A program made the translations under genes and the position numbers. From positions 1 through 45,632 of the IMG/VR virus record IMGVR_UViG_3300028490_000014: a stretch of 45,632 nucleotides of DNA; one strand, given 5' to 3'. Shown here piece after piece: positions 15,032 through 23,996 of this stretch. Numbering within the stretch: the first letter of the stretch is position 1; each line of letters opens with the position of its first letter. The notes under the pieces are model-generated. The model ran no database searches, was not told the origin of the DNA, and worked only from the letters and a program-made list of their open reading frames with translations. The stretch comes from a virus.

Positions 15032-15241
15032 CTAGAGAGCAAATCCTGCTGTGTTGATAGCTGTGCCTCTGCTCTTTAACCAATTTTTTAAGTCTTTAGT
15101 GTAAACCGTGAGACCATGGCTTCCAAGTAACTCTTTGTAGTAGTACTCATTTGCTGTGTCAAGCTCTTGCTCATCTAAGTGCTTAAAAGCTTTCTCGTAG
15201 TGTTCTTCGTTAGCCCATTGTATTTTAGTAGTTTCGTTCAT
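15032..15241 (-). CDS. Small paralogous protein (WANxEHYE family), copy 2
   Basis: A 69-aa product MNETTKIQWANEEHYEKAFK with a Tyr-rich middle and LKNWLKSRG, paralogous to 13438-13662. It stands alone between a long non-coding region and a terminator, as a separately expressed early gene would. Function unknown; its size and charge fit a host-takeover protein. Confidence 0.65.
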   Translation of the reverse strand: MNETTKIQWANEEHYEKAFKHLDEQELDTANEYYYKELLGSHGLTVYTKDLKNWLKSRGTAINTAGFAL

Positions 15242-15905
15242 GTTAGTCCTTTGTTATTTTGTATTTTTGGAACGAAGAGGTTGTGGTATATTTCTCTGGA
15301 CTTACACTTAATGCAGAGCATTCAGTAGTAGAGTTCATAGAGCATATACCATCGTTCTATCGTCCACAAATACAGTAATGACAAGACAAGGACTGATATG
15401 CACGAAACCTATTAATACATTGGGTTGATGACGAACACACTGAGTAGCTTGGTGCACTTGGATGTGCTAGTGCTGACATAGATAGATGTGTACATACAGA
15501 GTTAGCTTGGATGCCATGGTTGATGTTTATGCTGATGTACTTATATTGGTTAATGAGTGGAGGTGCTGGTACTACATGGCAGTTGGTGTCTAGTTAAGGA
15601 GTTAATTTGTATTGTGTGTTTATGGGTTAGTGTGTGTGTCATGGCTCTTATAGGTATATGAAGAAATAACCTTAGCTTATAATACTTATCATATTTATAT
15701 AATATCACACACTAATCACCACTCCCTCCTCCACCATAGATAGGTGACCCCATAGACCTATGCATGACCAAGTATGTATGCTGAGACCGTACTTTTATGC
15801 AACTATCACTGTATGGTATATAACTATGTCTATGGGGGAATCTCTAACTAGATATGGTATGGATAGCCCCTGATTTATATACATCCATTTTTGAACCATA
15901 TAAGC
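15242..15905. other. 664-nt non-coding control region between early leftward genes
   Basis: No reading frame worth calling. The right half has an AT-rich tract with TATAAT near 15679 and a perfect 10-bp inverted repeat, CCCCATAGAC (15748-15757) with GTCTATGGGG (15828-15837), about 70 nt apart. TGACCCCATAG at 15743-15753 is also found at 4258-4268 in the other unusual non-coding region. It is a candidate promoter, operator or origin region. Two CTTGGATG motifs lie at 15457 and 15506. Confidence 0.45.
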
Positions 15906-16490
15906 TCAGGTTATACTACGCTTATGTATATACTCACTTCTTAACCACACCACCTCATATAGCACATCACCAAGAGCATCACCTGCTCGTACAGTAAGTG
16001 GTTTAGGGAAAGGCTCAAACCCAGCAGACCATGAGGACACAGTGTTGTTGGTGTGTATCTCACCAAGTAGATATCTTCGGTTTATAGTGTAAGACCTCAT
16101 TGCAGAGAGTAGATTGAATATCCATACATATTTAAAGTTGTGAAATCCATGGTATCTACTTGGATGTGCGTTCATATATAGTAGTTTACCAGCTAAGTGT
16201 ATATCTATGAGTTGGGAAGCTATTTGCCACTGGCTTTGCTTGGTTGCAGAAGTGTAATATTCCATGAATTTTTCGACTGTATATATATAATGGTTGTAAT
16301 ACTTGCCTCTAATGGGTGGATTTAGTAGCTGATATATGACCATATCAAAGAGTTCTGGTACTGGTTTTCGTAGGCATGTGGTTTTGAGACCATAGTCATC
16401 CAAGTCCTCCTTGGTTGGAGCCCTTAGATTCATTGGTCCATAGCGTTGCAAACTTAATCGTGTCATTATACTCATAACGATATGGTACAA
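15906..16490 (-). CDS. Hypothetical protein (194 aa) at the divergence point
   Basis: A basic, Tyr/Trp/His-rich protein without a recognisable family. The first ATG is at 16490 (MYHIV), but the ATG at 16475 (MSIMTRLSLQRYG) may be the real start because the first leaves almost no room for a promoter next to the rightward genes. It is the rightmost gene of the leftward arm. Confidence 0.6.
   Translation of the reverse strand: MYHIVMSIMTRLSLQRYGPMNLRAPTKEDLDDYGLKTTCLRKPVPELFDMVIYQLLNPPIRGKYYNHYIYTVEKFMEYYTSATKQSQWQIASQLIDIHLAGKLLYMNAHPSRYHGFHNFKYVWIFNLLSAMRSYTINRRYLLGEIHTNNTVSSWSAGFEPFPKPLTVRAGDALGDVLYEVVWLRSEYIHKRSIT
16446..16472 (+). promoter_or_regulatory. Possible promoter of the rightward arm
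   Basis: TTGCAA (16446-16451) and TATACT (16467-16472) with a 15-nt spacer lie 39 nt upstream of the first rightward ATG. The spacer is short and the -10 imperfect, so this is a weak call resting mainly on position. Confidence 0.25.
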
Positions 16491-16510
16491 TAAACTTTAG
16501 GAGAATCAAA

Positions 16511-16672
16511 ATGATACTAGCAGAAGAGATACTTGAACTATTGAAAAAGCGATATCCAAACACACTACCCTTGGTTGAAGTCCAGGCTTTTAGGCAGGGT
16601 GAGATGGTTGGTATTCAAAAAATAATCTACGAAATAGAGAAGGAAATAGAGAATGCAGGAAATAACAAGTAG
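16511..16672 (+). CDS. Small hypothetical protein (53 aa), first rightward gene
   Basis: MILAEEILELLKKRYPNTLP and a Glu/Lys-rich helical tail. A good ribosome-binding site (TTTAGGAGAATC) precedes it, and it overlaps the next gene by 20 nt. Possibly a structural-arm regulator or scaffold-like helper; function unknown. Confidence 0.6.
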   Translation: MILAEEILELLKKRYPNTLPLVEVQAFRQGEMVGIQKIIYEIEKEIENAGNNK

Positions 16673-17036
16673 GGCTCGATACCTATTTAATGAGCATGGA
16701 TGGAGCGATGCAGACATAGATCGTGCAGTGAAAGAGTCGTCATATATTATAGATGAACACGATTATTGCATTATAGGTACACTAGGTACAGATGGGGTAC
16801 ATTGGTTGTATCCAGTATCTAGTGGTAATAAGTGGTGTCTATCTTTATGGAAAGAGGTGAAGCGTATCATCTTGGCTGAGGATAATGTGGTTATCCCTAT
16901 GAATAAAAACATGGAGAAGGTAAAGCGTGCAGCCAAGAGATATAATGGGTATTTGCTAGATAATTTATATTTATTTGGTGATGAACTAAAAGGGATTAAA
17001 GAAGTCCCAGGAATAACACACTTAGGAGTGAGATAA
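16653..17036 (+). CDS. GNAT-like/gp13-type podovirus protein
   Basis: A 127-aa protein. The central part (GNKWCLSLWKEVKRIIL, then a MEKVKRAAKRYNGYLLDNLY stretch) resembles the GNAT-fold small proteins that T7-like phages keep next to virion genes (T7 gp13 type). The resemblance is to fold-level spacing rather than strong identity. It shares its last base with the next start codon (TAATG). Confidence 0.4.
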   Translation: MQEITSRARYLFNEHGWSDADIDRAVKESSYIIDEHDYCIIGTLGTDGVHWLYPVSSGNKWCLSLWKEVKRIILAEDNVVIPMNKNMEKVKRAAKRYNGYLLDNLYLFGDELKGIKEVPGITHLGVR

Positions 17037-17515
17037 TGGCATTTTTACCAGCAATACTACCAGCACTAATAGGTGCAACAGTAGCAGTAGGTACGGCAGT
17101 GTATTCATCGAATAAAGCTAGTGATGCTGCAGACAAGCAAGCTAAGATTGCTAGTAGTAACAAAAAAGAGCGTATGGAGATAGAGCAAGCAAACTCTGAT
17201 GCAGGAAGAGAACGTGCAAAGGGTGAGAATAAAGCAAAGAATATGCTTGATGACGAAGCAGCTAACGCACAAATAAGTGCAATGAATCGTGCTGCAGAGG
17301 GCGAGAAGTATGCACGTGACCAAGAGAAGCTATTGGCAACACAGCAAGCAGAGAACCAATACGCATCCAAGTTTAAACCTGGACAGGGTGGGCTCGGAGA
17401 CGATACTGCAAGTGATTTTCTAGTACCAAAAGTGGCAGATGATACAGGTCTAGTGAGACAGGCTAGTGACAAAGGTGGTAATGGACTTATCGCACAACTT
17501 GGCTTTGGAGGCTAA
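17036..17515 (+). CDS. Small virion protein upstream of the portal (gp7.3-like)
   Basis: 159 aa with an N-terminal hydrophobic Ala/Val segment (about 4-24), a long charged Ala/Lys/Glu helical region, and a Gly-rich end with DDTASDFLVPKV and LIAQLGFGG. In T7-like phages the small virion/tail-assembly protein gp7.3 lies just before the portal and has a similar composition. The assignment is by position and composition. Confidence 0.45.
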   Translation: MAFLPAILPALIGATVAVGTAVYSSNKASDAADKQAKIASSNKKERMEIEQANSDAGRERAKGENKAKNMLDDEAANAQISAMNRAAEGEKYARDQEKLLATQQAENQYASKFKPGQGGLGDDTASDFLVPKVADDTGLVRQASDKGGNGLIAQLGFGG

Positions 17516-19041
17516 TGATGATGTACAGTGAACTAGGACCTAAAGAGTTCTATGATAAATACGTGACAGACAGAAAAGACTATGAGACACGTGGAGAAGA
17601 GTTTGCTAGATTAACTCTACCATATATACTACGTAAGGATGGTACGGACAAAGGTACTCCGTTTGACGATACTGTGGCTCAGTCCTACGGTGGTCGTCTA
17701 GTATCCACACTTAAATCAAAGATGGGTATGACACTCTTGCCAGCAAGTACGTCTTCTTTTAGATTTGTGCCTGACCAGGATGCATTCGAACAGATCATTG
17801 GGAGTGAAGACTCTGCTGCAATGGTGGAGATATACAAATCCTTGGCTGTAAGAACCAATCAAATTAACACCGAGATAGAGAGACAAGCCATACGAGAGTC
17901 ACTATTTATGGTTATCTTAAATATGATGATCGTTGGGTCAGCTATCGTAGAGAAGAAAGAGAAGAAAGGGATTATCTTACATCCACTAAAGTCAATATCT
18001 GTAGACCTAGACAGCCAAGGTAATGCCATGGCAATGTGTTTTATGGAGAAGCTAAGTCGCTTACCAGAGGGCATAACTGTATCCGATGACGAAGATGAAT
18101 ATGAGTTGTACACATTTATTCACATGGATGATGAGGGTGAAGGATGGACAGTACGACAATCAGTAGGTGACGAAGATGTGGGTGATGAGCAAAAGTACAA
18201 AGAAGATACTTTGCCATACCAGTACCTTGGTTGGACTTGGGTGGCAGGTGACAAAATGCACCGTCCATATGTAGAGGATTATTTTAAAGACCTTGACCAG
18301 CTTAATAAGCTTGCAAAGGTACTGACTGATGGAGCTGTAATCGCAGCCAAGTCACTTATCTTTGTAGACCAGCGTGGAGGAAGAACACGAACCAAGGATG
18401 TAGCCAATAGCGACAATGGTGACGTTATGGATGGTAACGGAGAAGATGTAACAGCATTCCAACTAGGTAAAAATTATGACTTCCAAGTACCAATGGAACG
18501 TGAAGCAAATCTCAAGCGTGAGCTTGCAGCAGCCTTCCTAATGAATGAGTCTGCTACTAGAGATGCAGAGCGTGTAACGGCAGAGGAAATACAGTTCATG
18601 GCTAAGGAACTAGAAGAATCAAGCCTCTCTGGTATATACTCTATGATGGCAACCAAGTGGAGTAAGTGGATTGTCCGTATGATTATGGGTGAACTTAAGA
18701 TTAAATTCGATGCAGTTGAGCCACAGATAATCACGGGACTAGATGCTTTAGGACGCAGCCAAGAAGCAAGGAGCCTAGATAATTATGTAGGACGATTAGT
18801 AAATCTTGAGATGCAAGAGTACTTAAACAAAGAGGCTTTAGCTCAGAAATATGCAGCACTTGAAGGTCTGGATATGACAGGGTTAATCAAAACACAAGAA
18901 GAAGTAGATTCAGCAAGACAGACACAACAGCAACAAATGATAGAACAACAGGCAGCTACAGCAGGAGCAGAAGCACTTGGTGCAACTGCAGGAGCAAACG
19001 CAGGTGGTGCAGCAGTACCACAACCACAACCACAACAATAA
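17515..19041 (+). CDS. Portal (head-tail connector) protein, T7 gp8-like
   Basis: A 508-aa T7-type portal: the N-terminal part has ETRGEEFARLTLPYILRKDG, YGGRLVSTLKSKMGMTLLPA and PFRFV-like strands; the C-terminal part has ATRDAERVTAEEIQFMAKEL, typical of podovirus connectors. The Gln/Ala-rich low-complexity tail (TQQQQMIEQQAATAG) lies inside the head channel in this family. As expected, it precedes the scaffold and capsid genes. Confidence 0.9.
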   Translation: MMMYSELGPKEFYDKYVTDRKDYETRGEEFARLTLPYILRKDGTDKGTPFDDTVAQSYGGRLVSTLKSKMGMTLLPASTSSFRFVPDQDAFEQIIGSEDSAAMVEIYKSLAVRTNQINTEIERQAIRESLFMVILNMMIVGSAIVEKKEKKGIILHPLKSISVDLDSQGNAMAMCFMEKLSRLPEGITVSDDEDEYELYTFIHMDDEGEGWTVRQSVGDEDVGDEQKYKEDTLPYQYLGWTWVAGDKMHRPYVEDYFKDLDQLNKLAKVLTDGAVIAAKSLIFVDQRGGRTRTKDVANSDNGDVMDGNGEDVTAFQLGKNYDFQVPMEREANLKRELAAAFLMNESATRDAERVTAEEIQFMAKELEESSLSGIYSMMATKWSKWIVRMIMGELKIKFDAVEPQIITGLDALGRSQEARSLDNYVGRLVNLEMQEYLNKEALAQKYAALEGLDMTGLIKTQEEVDSARQTQQQQMIEQQAATAGAEALGATAGANAGGAAVPQPQPQQ

Positions 19042-19052
19042 AAGGATTAAAT

Positions 19053-19334
19053 ATGGCAACAGTAAAAATGAGTATCGCACAATGGAACGCAAGAGAGAAA
19101 GCAATCAAAGAGGGTGACACAAAGAAGGCAGCAGCTATTCTTGACCTAGGTTTTCAACCAGAGTATGACGATTCACTCTTGGCTGCAACAGAAGCAGTAA
19201 TTCTTGATGAAGTAGAATTATCGCCAGAGGATATCTTGGATGACGTGGCTGCAGGATTATCAAATAAAGAGATTTATGGGAAGTACGATATCTCGCCTAA
19301 AAAGTTATCTATGATTAAGAAGGAGGCTGAATAA
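19053..19334 (+). CDS. Small hypothetical protein (93 aa) between portal and scaffold
   Basis: MATVKMSIAQWNAREKAIKE, acidic, with a C-terminal helix-turn-helix-like piece (SNKEIYGKYDISPKKLSMIK) that looks like a small DNA-binding fold. Shares its last base with the scaffold start (TAATG). It may be an accessory head protein; function not established. Confidence 0.55.
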   Translation: MATVKMSIAQWNAREKAIKEGDTKKAAAILDLGFQPEYDDSLLAATEAVILDEVELSPEDILDDVAAGLSNKEIYGKYDISPKKLSMIKKEAE

Positions 19335-20110
19335 TGGCAGTTATGGATGCGACTACCGTAGTAGAAGAACAACCAACAGGTGAAGTAGCAGAAGTGGAAG
19401 CCCCTACGGGACTTCCTAGTGATAATGTGGAAGATGCAAAGACTCCATGGGAACGTGCCGTAGAGGATGGATATCTAAAAGCAGATAGCAAACAAGACCC
19501 TTATGAATTAGCGAAGGAATTAGCGAATGCCAACAAATACGTTCAAGAGGCGAATGCAGAGAAAGCGAAAGCAGGAAAAGCAGCTCAACAACAAGAAACA
19601 CAAGAAGCAACACAAGCAGAAATCCTATCTATGGTTCCAGAATTTATGGAAAACGACATGCAACTTACTCCAGAGATGGAAACAAGAGCTACTGAACTAG
19701 GTATTGATATCAGAGACCTAAAGCTAGGTGCTATAGATTTTAGAGATAAAATAAATACAGCATATAGTGTAGTAGGTGGAAAAGAGAACTATACACAAAT
19801 GATGGCAGATATGGCTCCAACTATGTCAGAGGAGCAGCGTAAGTCGTTTGATGCTGACCTAGGTGGAAATGCATCAGAGTGGGCAATTAAGGGACTATAT
19901 GCAGAATGGAAAGCCAAGAACGGTACTCCAGCAGGCAGAATCGAAGGAAGAGTTGGTGGTAGTTCATCAGCTAAGCCGTACGAGAGTCAAGGTGAATTAC
20001 TTAAGGACCTTACATATTTAAGGACTGCAGGTAAAGGCGACATGGCTGCAAGAGCCCTACATGAAAAGAGAAAGGCAGCTACGCCTGACGCAGTAGTTTA
20101 CGGGAGATAA
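19334..20110 (+). CDS. Capsid scaffold protein, T7 gp9-like
   Basis: 258 aa, acidic and helix-rich, with a Pro/Glu/Val-rich N-terminus (TTVVEEQPTGEVAEVEAPTG), a long coiled-coil section rich in Ala/Lys/Gln (about 75-105) and a basic C-terminus (ARALHEKRKAATPDAVVYG) of the type that binds the capsid. Place between portal and capsid fits gp9. Unlike in T7, the capsid gene does not follow directly: 4.4 kb of other genes lie between. Confidence 0.8.
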   Translation: MAVMDATTVVEEQPTGEVAEVEAPTGLPSDNVEDAKTPWERAVEDGYLKADSKQDPYELAKELANANKYVQEANAEKAKAGKAAQQQETQEATQAEILSMVPEFMENDMQLTPEMETRATELGIDIRDLKLGAIDFRDKINTAYSVVGGKENYTQMMADMAPTMSEEQRKSFDADLGGNASEWAIKGLYAEWKAKNGTPAGRIEGRVGGSSSAKPYESQGELLKDLTYLRTAGKGDMAARALHEKRKAATPDAVVYGR

Positions 20111-20112
20111 AA

Positions 20113-22812
20113 ATGAATTCTTTTAGTCGAAAGAGAATACGAGGTGCAGTACTTGGGTTAGCAAAATGGCGTGCACACAGGAGACGAAGAGGTACAGACC
20201 ATACACATCAATTTGTGCCAGGAACAGTGCCTAAAGTAAGAGGGTCAGAAACATCAGCCGATGGTGCAGCTCTACTTATTAAATTTGATAGACCAATGTC
20301 TATGACAGTTAATTTGCAGGATGCCATGATAGTAAAAATAGATGGCACAATGGTTAAGCCTGACCATGTATTGCAGGATGCAACCAAGTCACTATTAGCT
20401 CTACAGTACCCTGTGGATTTCTTTAAGCCTGGTCAAGTAATTACATGGGCATATGAAGATACGCATCCAACAGAGGAACTCAAAGGTGCAGAGGTTGGTG
20501 GTGTAGAAATAGACAATCAAACATATGCAGTAATCAATAAGACAACAGCTACACCTGTAGTTAAATCATCAGAGATATATGCCAATAATAATAAGCGTAT
20601 CGTTGTAGAATGGGACCAGGAAATGATTGGGTCATCAGACATAAGATTCTCTATCTTTATTGCTATAGACGGTGGAGCACCTATATTACCAGAGACGGTA
20701 ATATTCAACAAGGGTGGTGGTAAATTCTATATGATGCTGGTCATGACGAACCCCTTGTCTTTTGGTCAGAATATTGTATGGCACTATGACGACTCTACAA
20801 ATGAGAGACTCTCAACCAAGGTGGGGAATCACGAAGCTACTGACGTACCACACGTAGTAGATAATCAACTAGCCTCAGAAGACATTAGTTATGACGGTAC
20901 AGTAGATACAGATACAGATGGTACTAGATACCTAGTTAATAGTGTAGAACCTATAACTCATAAAGCACCTATGCATAGTGGAGAAGCTGTGACTCTAAGT
21001 GGTGACGGTAAGATAGAAGTACCTATTAATGCTACGTTGGGTGCACCAATGAGACTTGACCCACATGCCAAAACAAGAGAAGCAGGTAACACAGCTACAC
21101 ATACAGCTGGTGTATTTACTTTCCACCTAGAAACTGATACAACTTCTAACATCAACCCTAGTGCTAATTATATTGATACTTTTGTTGCTGATACAGTATA
21201 CGACATTGAAGTGAAAGTAAATGTAACTAGTGGCAGCTGTTATCTTAGAGAGATACAAAAAGGTAAAGCTAACGGAGCACCTGGCTACCTACGTGTAGAT
21301 AAAGTATTAGATGTAGGAGTTCATACATTCAATACAAGGGGTAACTTAAAAAGTAGTGGCTGGATTGGTGCAATGTTTGATGGCACTAAAAACTTTGATG
21401 CAGACTTTACGGTTGAGTTAAATGTTAGAAAAATTACAGCAACACAAGGCTCCGTAACAGTATTCGACCATGCAACTAAGACATTCACTCAACCTACATT
21501 ACCTCTAGCTTCAACGTATACACTCAAAGATGGTACATTTGGTACAATCATTAAGCTAGATACTAATACCTTCTCACAAGCTGATTTAACAGCATTTACA
21601 GCTAGACCTGAGTTAGTACTAGAATGGAGTGCAGGTACAGCTACTATACCTAGTGCAATAGTTAAAGGTGCTAAAGATGTAGTATATAATGCTAAGGGTA
21701 TGGCTTTACCTGTAGCGTTGGGTGCTGAGTTGGTAATGGATACAGAATTTGCAGATGCTTCTAAATGGAATTTATTAAATGGAGCAACACTAGCTAACGG
21801 TAAAGCAACACTAGATAAAACAGAAAAAGGTGTAGCATTATACCAAGCACCGACAGTACCTTATGATAATGCAAAGATGTATGAGTGGGAACTAACTGTA
21901 GAAGCTATAACAACTGGTAAAGTAATGGCTAGAATTGGTGGCTCTTATGGTGAGCCTATAACAACAGTAGGTATTCACAGTGGTACTTTTAGTGGTAGTG
22001 ACACTCCAGTAGCCACTTATTTATTTGGTGATAAGTCTGATGCAGTAGTAACACATTATAGTATAAAAGAAATAACCTCACCAATGATACCAATAACAGG
22101 AACTCACACAACTACCAATACTTCACAGTTTGGTGTACAACAAATTAAAGTTGGTGCAGGAGCTATGAATGGTAAAGACGATGGTAGATATATACAGCTA
22201 CCTCTCACTACTGGTGGTATGCACTTATTGAAAGTATGTACAACACTAATAGCAGGTACGGTAGATGCAGTGGTAGACACTCCATGTGCAGGTAACCCAG
22301 CACCACCAATCATCATAGAAGATGAAGCATTTGATATCATTGTAGGTACAGCTGGTGGAGATAATGGGTTTAGTGACGACTTAGCATTTGGTAGTTTACC
22401 TATTGATGTAGAGATAGACGGACACCCATTGACTACACTCTATGTAGACCACTCAAATAGATTACTATTTATGGACTTCACAGGAATGTTAGCTCCATGG
22501 AATGCAGCAACTATAAAGATTACTCTTGGTACTACAGGTCAAGAAGTAGAGCTATTATGGGATGTCGGATTAAAGATGTATGCAGTAGAGTCAGTAGCAG
22601 CCATGAATTACTTTACAGTGAATGACGGTACAGCACTAGGCTTTATTATTCATAGTCCAGACACAAGTGACGACATACTAGACTTGGATGGTGATGGTAA
22701 CCCAGATACAGTCATATATGATGATAATGGTATTCTCATAACAGAGGATGCTGATAGCTTCGATATAGACTTGGATGGAGACGGTGTAGCTGATATATCG
22801 ATACACAAATGA
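20113..22812 (+). CDS. Large Ig-like repeat protein with Ca-binding-like C-terminus
   Basis: An 899-aa protein. Two Ig-like (SwmB-like) beta units are visible near the N-terminus: KVRGSETSADGAALLIKFD (about 39-58) and VKSSEIYANNNKRIVVEWDQ (about 153-172). The middle (about 300-750) is Thr/Ala-rich and beta-like and lacks the genome-wide CTTGGNTG motif. The C-terminus has two DxDGDG loops, DLDGDGNPD and DLDGDGVAD, like dockerin/EF-hand calcium sites. It is probably a head-decoration or adhesion protein on the virion. The basic N-terminus (RKRIRGAVLG) may hold it to the particle. No family is certain. Confidence 0.55.
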   Translation: MNSFSRKRIRGAVLGLAKWRAHRRRRGTDHTHQFVPGTVPKVRGSETSADGAALLIKFDRPMSMTVNLQDAMIVKIDGTMVKPDHVLQDATKSLLALQYPVDFFKPGQVITWAYEDTHPTEELKGAEVGGVEIDNQTYAVINKTTATPVVKSSEIYANNNKRIVVEWDQEMIGSSDIRFSIFIAIDGGAPILPETVIFNKGGGKFYMMLVMTNPLSFGQNIVWHYDDSTNERLSTKVGNHEATDVPHVVDNQLASEDISYDGTVDTDTDGTRYLVNSVEPITHKAPMHSGEAVTLSGDGKIEVPINATLGAPMRLDPHAKTREAGNTATHTAGVFTFHLETDTTSNINPSANYIDTFVADTVYDIEVKVNVTSGSCYLREIQKGKANGAPGYLRVDKVLDVGVHTFNTRGNLKSSGWIGAMFDGTKNFDADFTVELNVRKITATQGSVTVFDHATKTFTQPTLPLASTYTLKDGTFGTIIKLDTNTFSQADLTAFTARPELVLEWSAGTATIPSAIVKGAKDVVYNAKGMALPVALGAELVMDTEFADASKWNLLNGATLANGKATLDKTEKGVALYQAPTVPYDNAKMYEWELTVEAITTGKVMARIGGSYGEPITTVGIHSGTFSGSDTPVATYLFGDKSDAVVTHYSIKEITSPMIPITGTHTTTNTSQFGVQQIKVGAGAMNGKDDGRYIQLPLTTGGMHLLKVCTTLIAGTVDAVVDTPCAGNPAPPIIIEDEAFDIIVGTAGGDNGFSDDLAFGSLPIDVEIDGHPLTTLYVDHSNRLLFMDFTGMLAPWNAATIKITLGTTGQEVELLWDVGLKMYAVESVAAMNYFTVNDGTALGFIIHSPDTSDDILDLDGDGNPDTVIYDDNGILITEDADSFDIDLDGDGVADISIHK

Positions 22813-23099
22813 AAGTAGCACTAATATTAATGATGCTCCTATCTAGCTCATTTGGGCTAGAAGAGGACAAGCAGAAACATATCGGTGCTACAGCAGCAAT
22901 ATCACTATTCACTAGTGTGGTGGTAAGCCAATACGACTATACACCCACAGAGGTATTCTGGATAAGTCTAGGAACTGCACTAGCTGTAGGACTAGCAAAA
23001 GAACTTACTGATGATGAGTTTAGTGGTGGAGACTTGGCTGCTGATGCTCTAGGTGGAACACTAGGGGCAATACCGATGTTCGTAATATACAAATGGTAA
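22809..23099 (+). CDS. Exported/membrane protein, DUF2279/YfiM-like
   Basis: 96 aa with a signal peptide (MKVALILMMLLSSSFG) followed by DKQKHIGATAAISLF, then GLAKELTDDEFSGGDLAADA and LGGTLGAIPMF. The His/Gly/Asp arrangement resembles DUF2279/YfiM-type small periplasmic proteins. It overlaps the gene before it by 4 nt and opens the lysis cassette. Precise role unknown. Confidence 0.6.
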   Translation: MKVALILMMLLSSSFGLEEDKQKHIGATAAISLFTSVVVSQYDYTPTEVFWISLGTALAVGLAKELTDDEFSGGDLAADALGGTLGAIPMFVIYKW

Positions 23100-23110
23100 G
23101 GAGATAAATA

Positions 23111-23380
23111 ATGCCAGAGATACTACAGAAAGCAAACGGTGATACAGATTGGACAAAGCTCTTTATGGGCTTTGCCGTAGCCTTGGTTGTAATTATTCAA
23201 CAGTTTCAGACTTATCACATAGCTGACCTAAAAGCACAAGCAGCTATCCAAGAGAGAGTGTTTATGCCTAAGGAGCGTGTACTGCGTAAAGAAGCAGAGG
23301 CACTAAAGCTTATGGACGTTATATCTGATAGGCTAGATAAGATAGAAGAACTACTAAAGGATATAAATGAAGCTAGATAA
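23111..23380 (+). CDS. Single-TM protein, holin or inner-spanin candidate
   Basis: 89 aa: a short head, one membrane segment (KLFMGFAVALVVIIQQF, about 15-31) and a long charged helix (LRKEAEALKLMDVISDRLDK, IEELLKD). Such a TM plus coiled-coil protein directly upstream of an endolysin fits either an inner-membrane spanin (Rz type) or a one-TM holin. It overlaps the endolysin start by 14 nt. Confidence 0.55.
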   Translation: MPEILQKANGDTDWTKLFMGFAVALVVIIQQFQTYHIADLKAQAAIQERVFMPKERVLRKEAEALKLMDVISDRLDKIEELLKDINEAR

Positions 23381-23807
23381 AGCAGGGCTAGAACTCATAA
23401 AGCACTTCGAGGGATATATGCATAAGGCATATCTCGATACAGCCCTAGTATGGACTGTAGGTTATGGTACGACTCACTTCAAATACCGTAAGGTAGGAGA
23501 GGGTGATTCACTATCCATGAAGACAGCATCACTCATACTTGAGTCACAGGTGAATGACCATTACTCCTTGGCTGTAGAGCATATGGTATCAGCCAAGATT
23601 AACCAGAACCAATTTGATGCTCTTGTGTCATTTGCCTATAATCTAGGTGTGAATGCACTACGGAAGTCTACACTGCTTAAATACCTCAACCAAGGTAAGT
23701 ATAAGAAGGCAGCCAAGGAGTTCAAGAAATGGAAGTATGTGAAGGGTAAGCCTAGTAAAGGACTACTTTTTAGACGTAATGAAGAAGCTAAGTTATTCTT
23801 AGCCTAA
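23367..23807 (+). CDS. Endolysin, GH24 lysozyme (muramidase)
   Basis: A 146-aa GH24 lysozyme that cuts the glycan strands of peptidoglycan. The catalytic triad is visible: E15 in KHFEGY, D24 in AYLD and T30 in WTVGYGTT, as in lambdoid/T4-type enzymes, followed by NQFDALVSFAYNLGV, a family signature. There is no signal-anchor, so release should need a holin. It is preceded by the TM protein 23111-23380. T7 itself uses an amidase instead, so this lysis gene is of a different type. Confidence 0.92.
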   Translation: MKLDKAGLELIKHFEGYMHKAYLDTALVWTVGYGTTHFKYRKVGEGDSLSMKTASLILESQVNDHYSLAVEHMVSAKINQNQFDALVSFAYNLGVNALRKSTLLKYLNQGKYKKAAKEFKKWKYVKGKPSKGLLFRRNEEAKLFLA

Positions 23808-23816
23808 AGGACAGAT

Positions 23817-23984
23817 ATGAGAAACATGATACTCTTGGTTGCTGTATTTGCATTCAGTGGATGCACTATCAGCAATGTAAGTATTAATACTGATTTCAAT
23901 ATGTTAGCGTTGAAATATAGTGAAGGTCAAGTAATAGGTGATGAACAGAAACCACGTCTATCAGGCGTTAAACCAATTTATTAG
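23817..23984 (+). CDS. Small lipoprotein (55 aa), outer-spanin candidate
   Basis: MRNMILLVAVFAFSGCTISN has a clear lipobox (FSGC, Cys at 16). The mature part is about 40 residues. A small lipoprotein right after the endolysin and near a TM/coiled-coil protein fits an outer-membrane spanin subunit (Rz1 type). Below usual gene-caller length. The spanin call is inference. Confidence 0.55.
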   Translation: MRNMILLVAVFAFSGCTISNVSINTDFNMLALKYSEGQVIGDEQKPRLSGVKPIY

Positions 23985-23996
23985 CAAGGAAGTAAA

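Noticed and set aside
15430-15640. A 40-aa minus-strand reading frame (MSALAHPSAPSYSVC)
   Set aside because: No ribosome-binding site, no coupling to neighbours and odd Ser/Cys composition; kept as non-coding.
22675-22800. True dockerin or cellulosome link from the DxDGDG loops
   Set aside because: Two loops fit many Ca-binding repeats, and no cohesin or other cellulosome part is seen. Kept only as Ca-binding-like.
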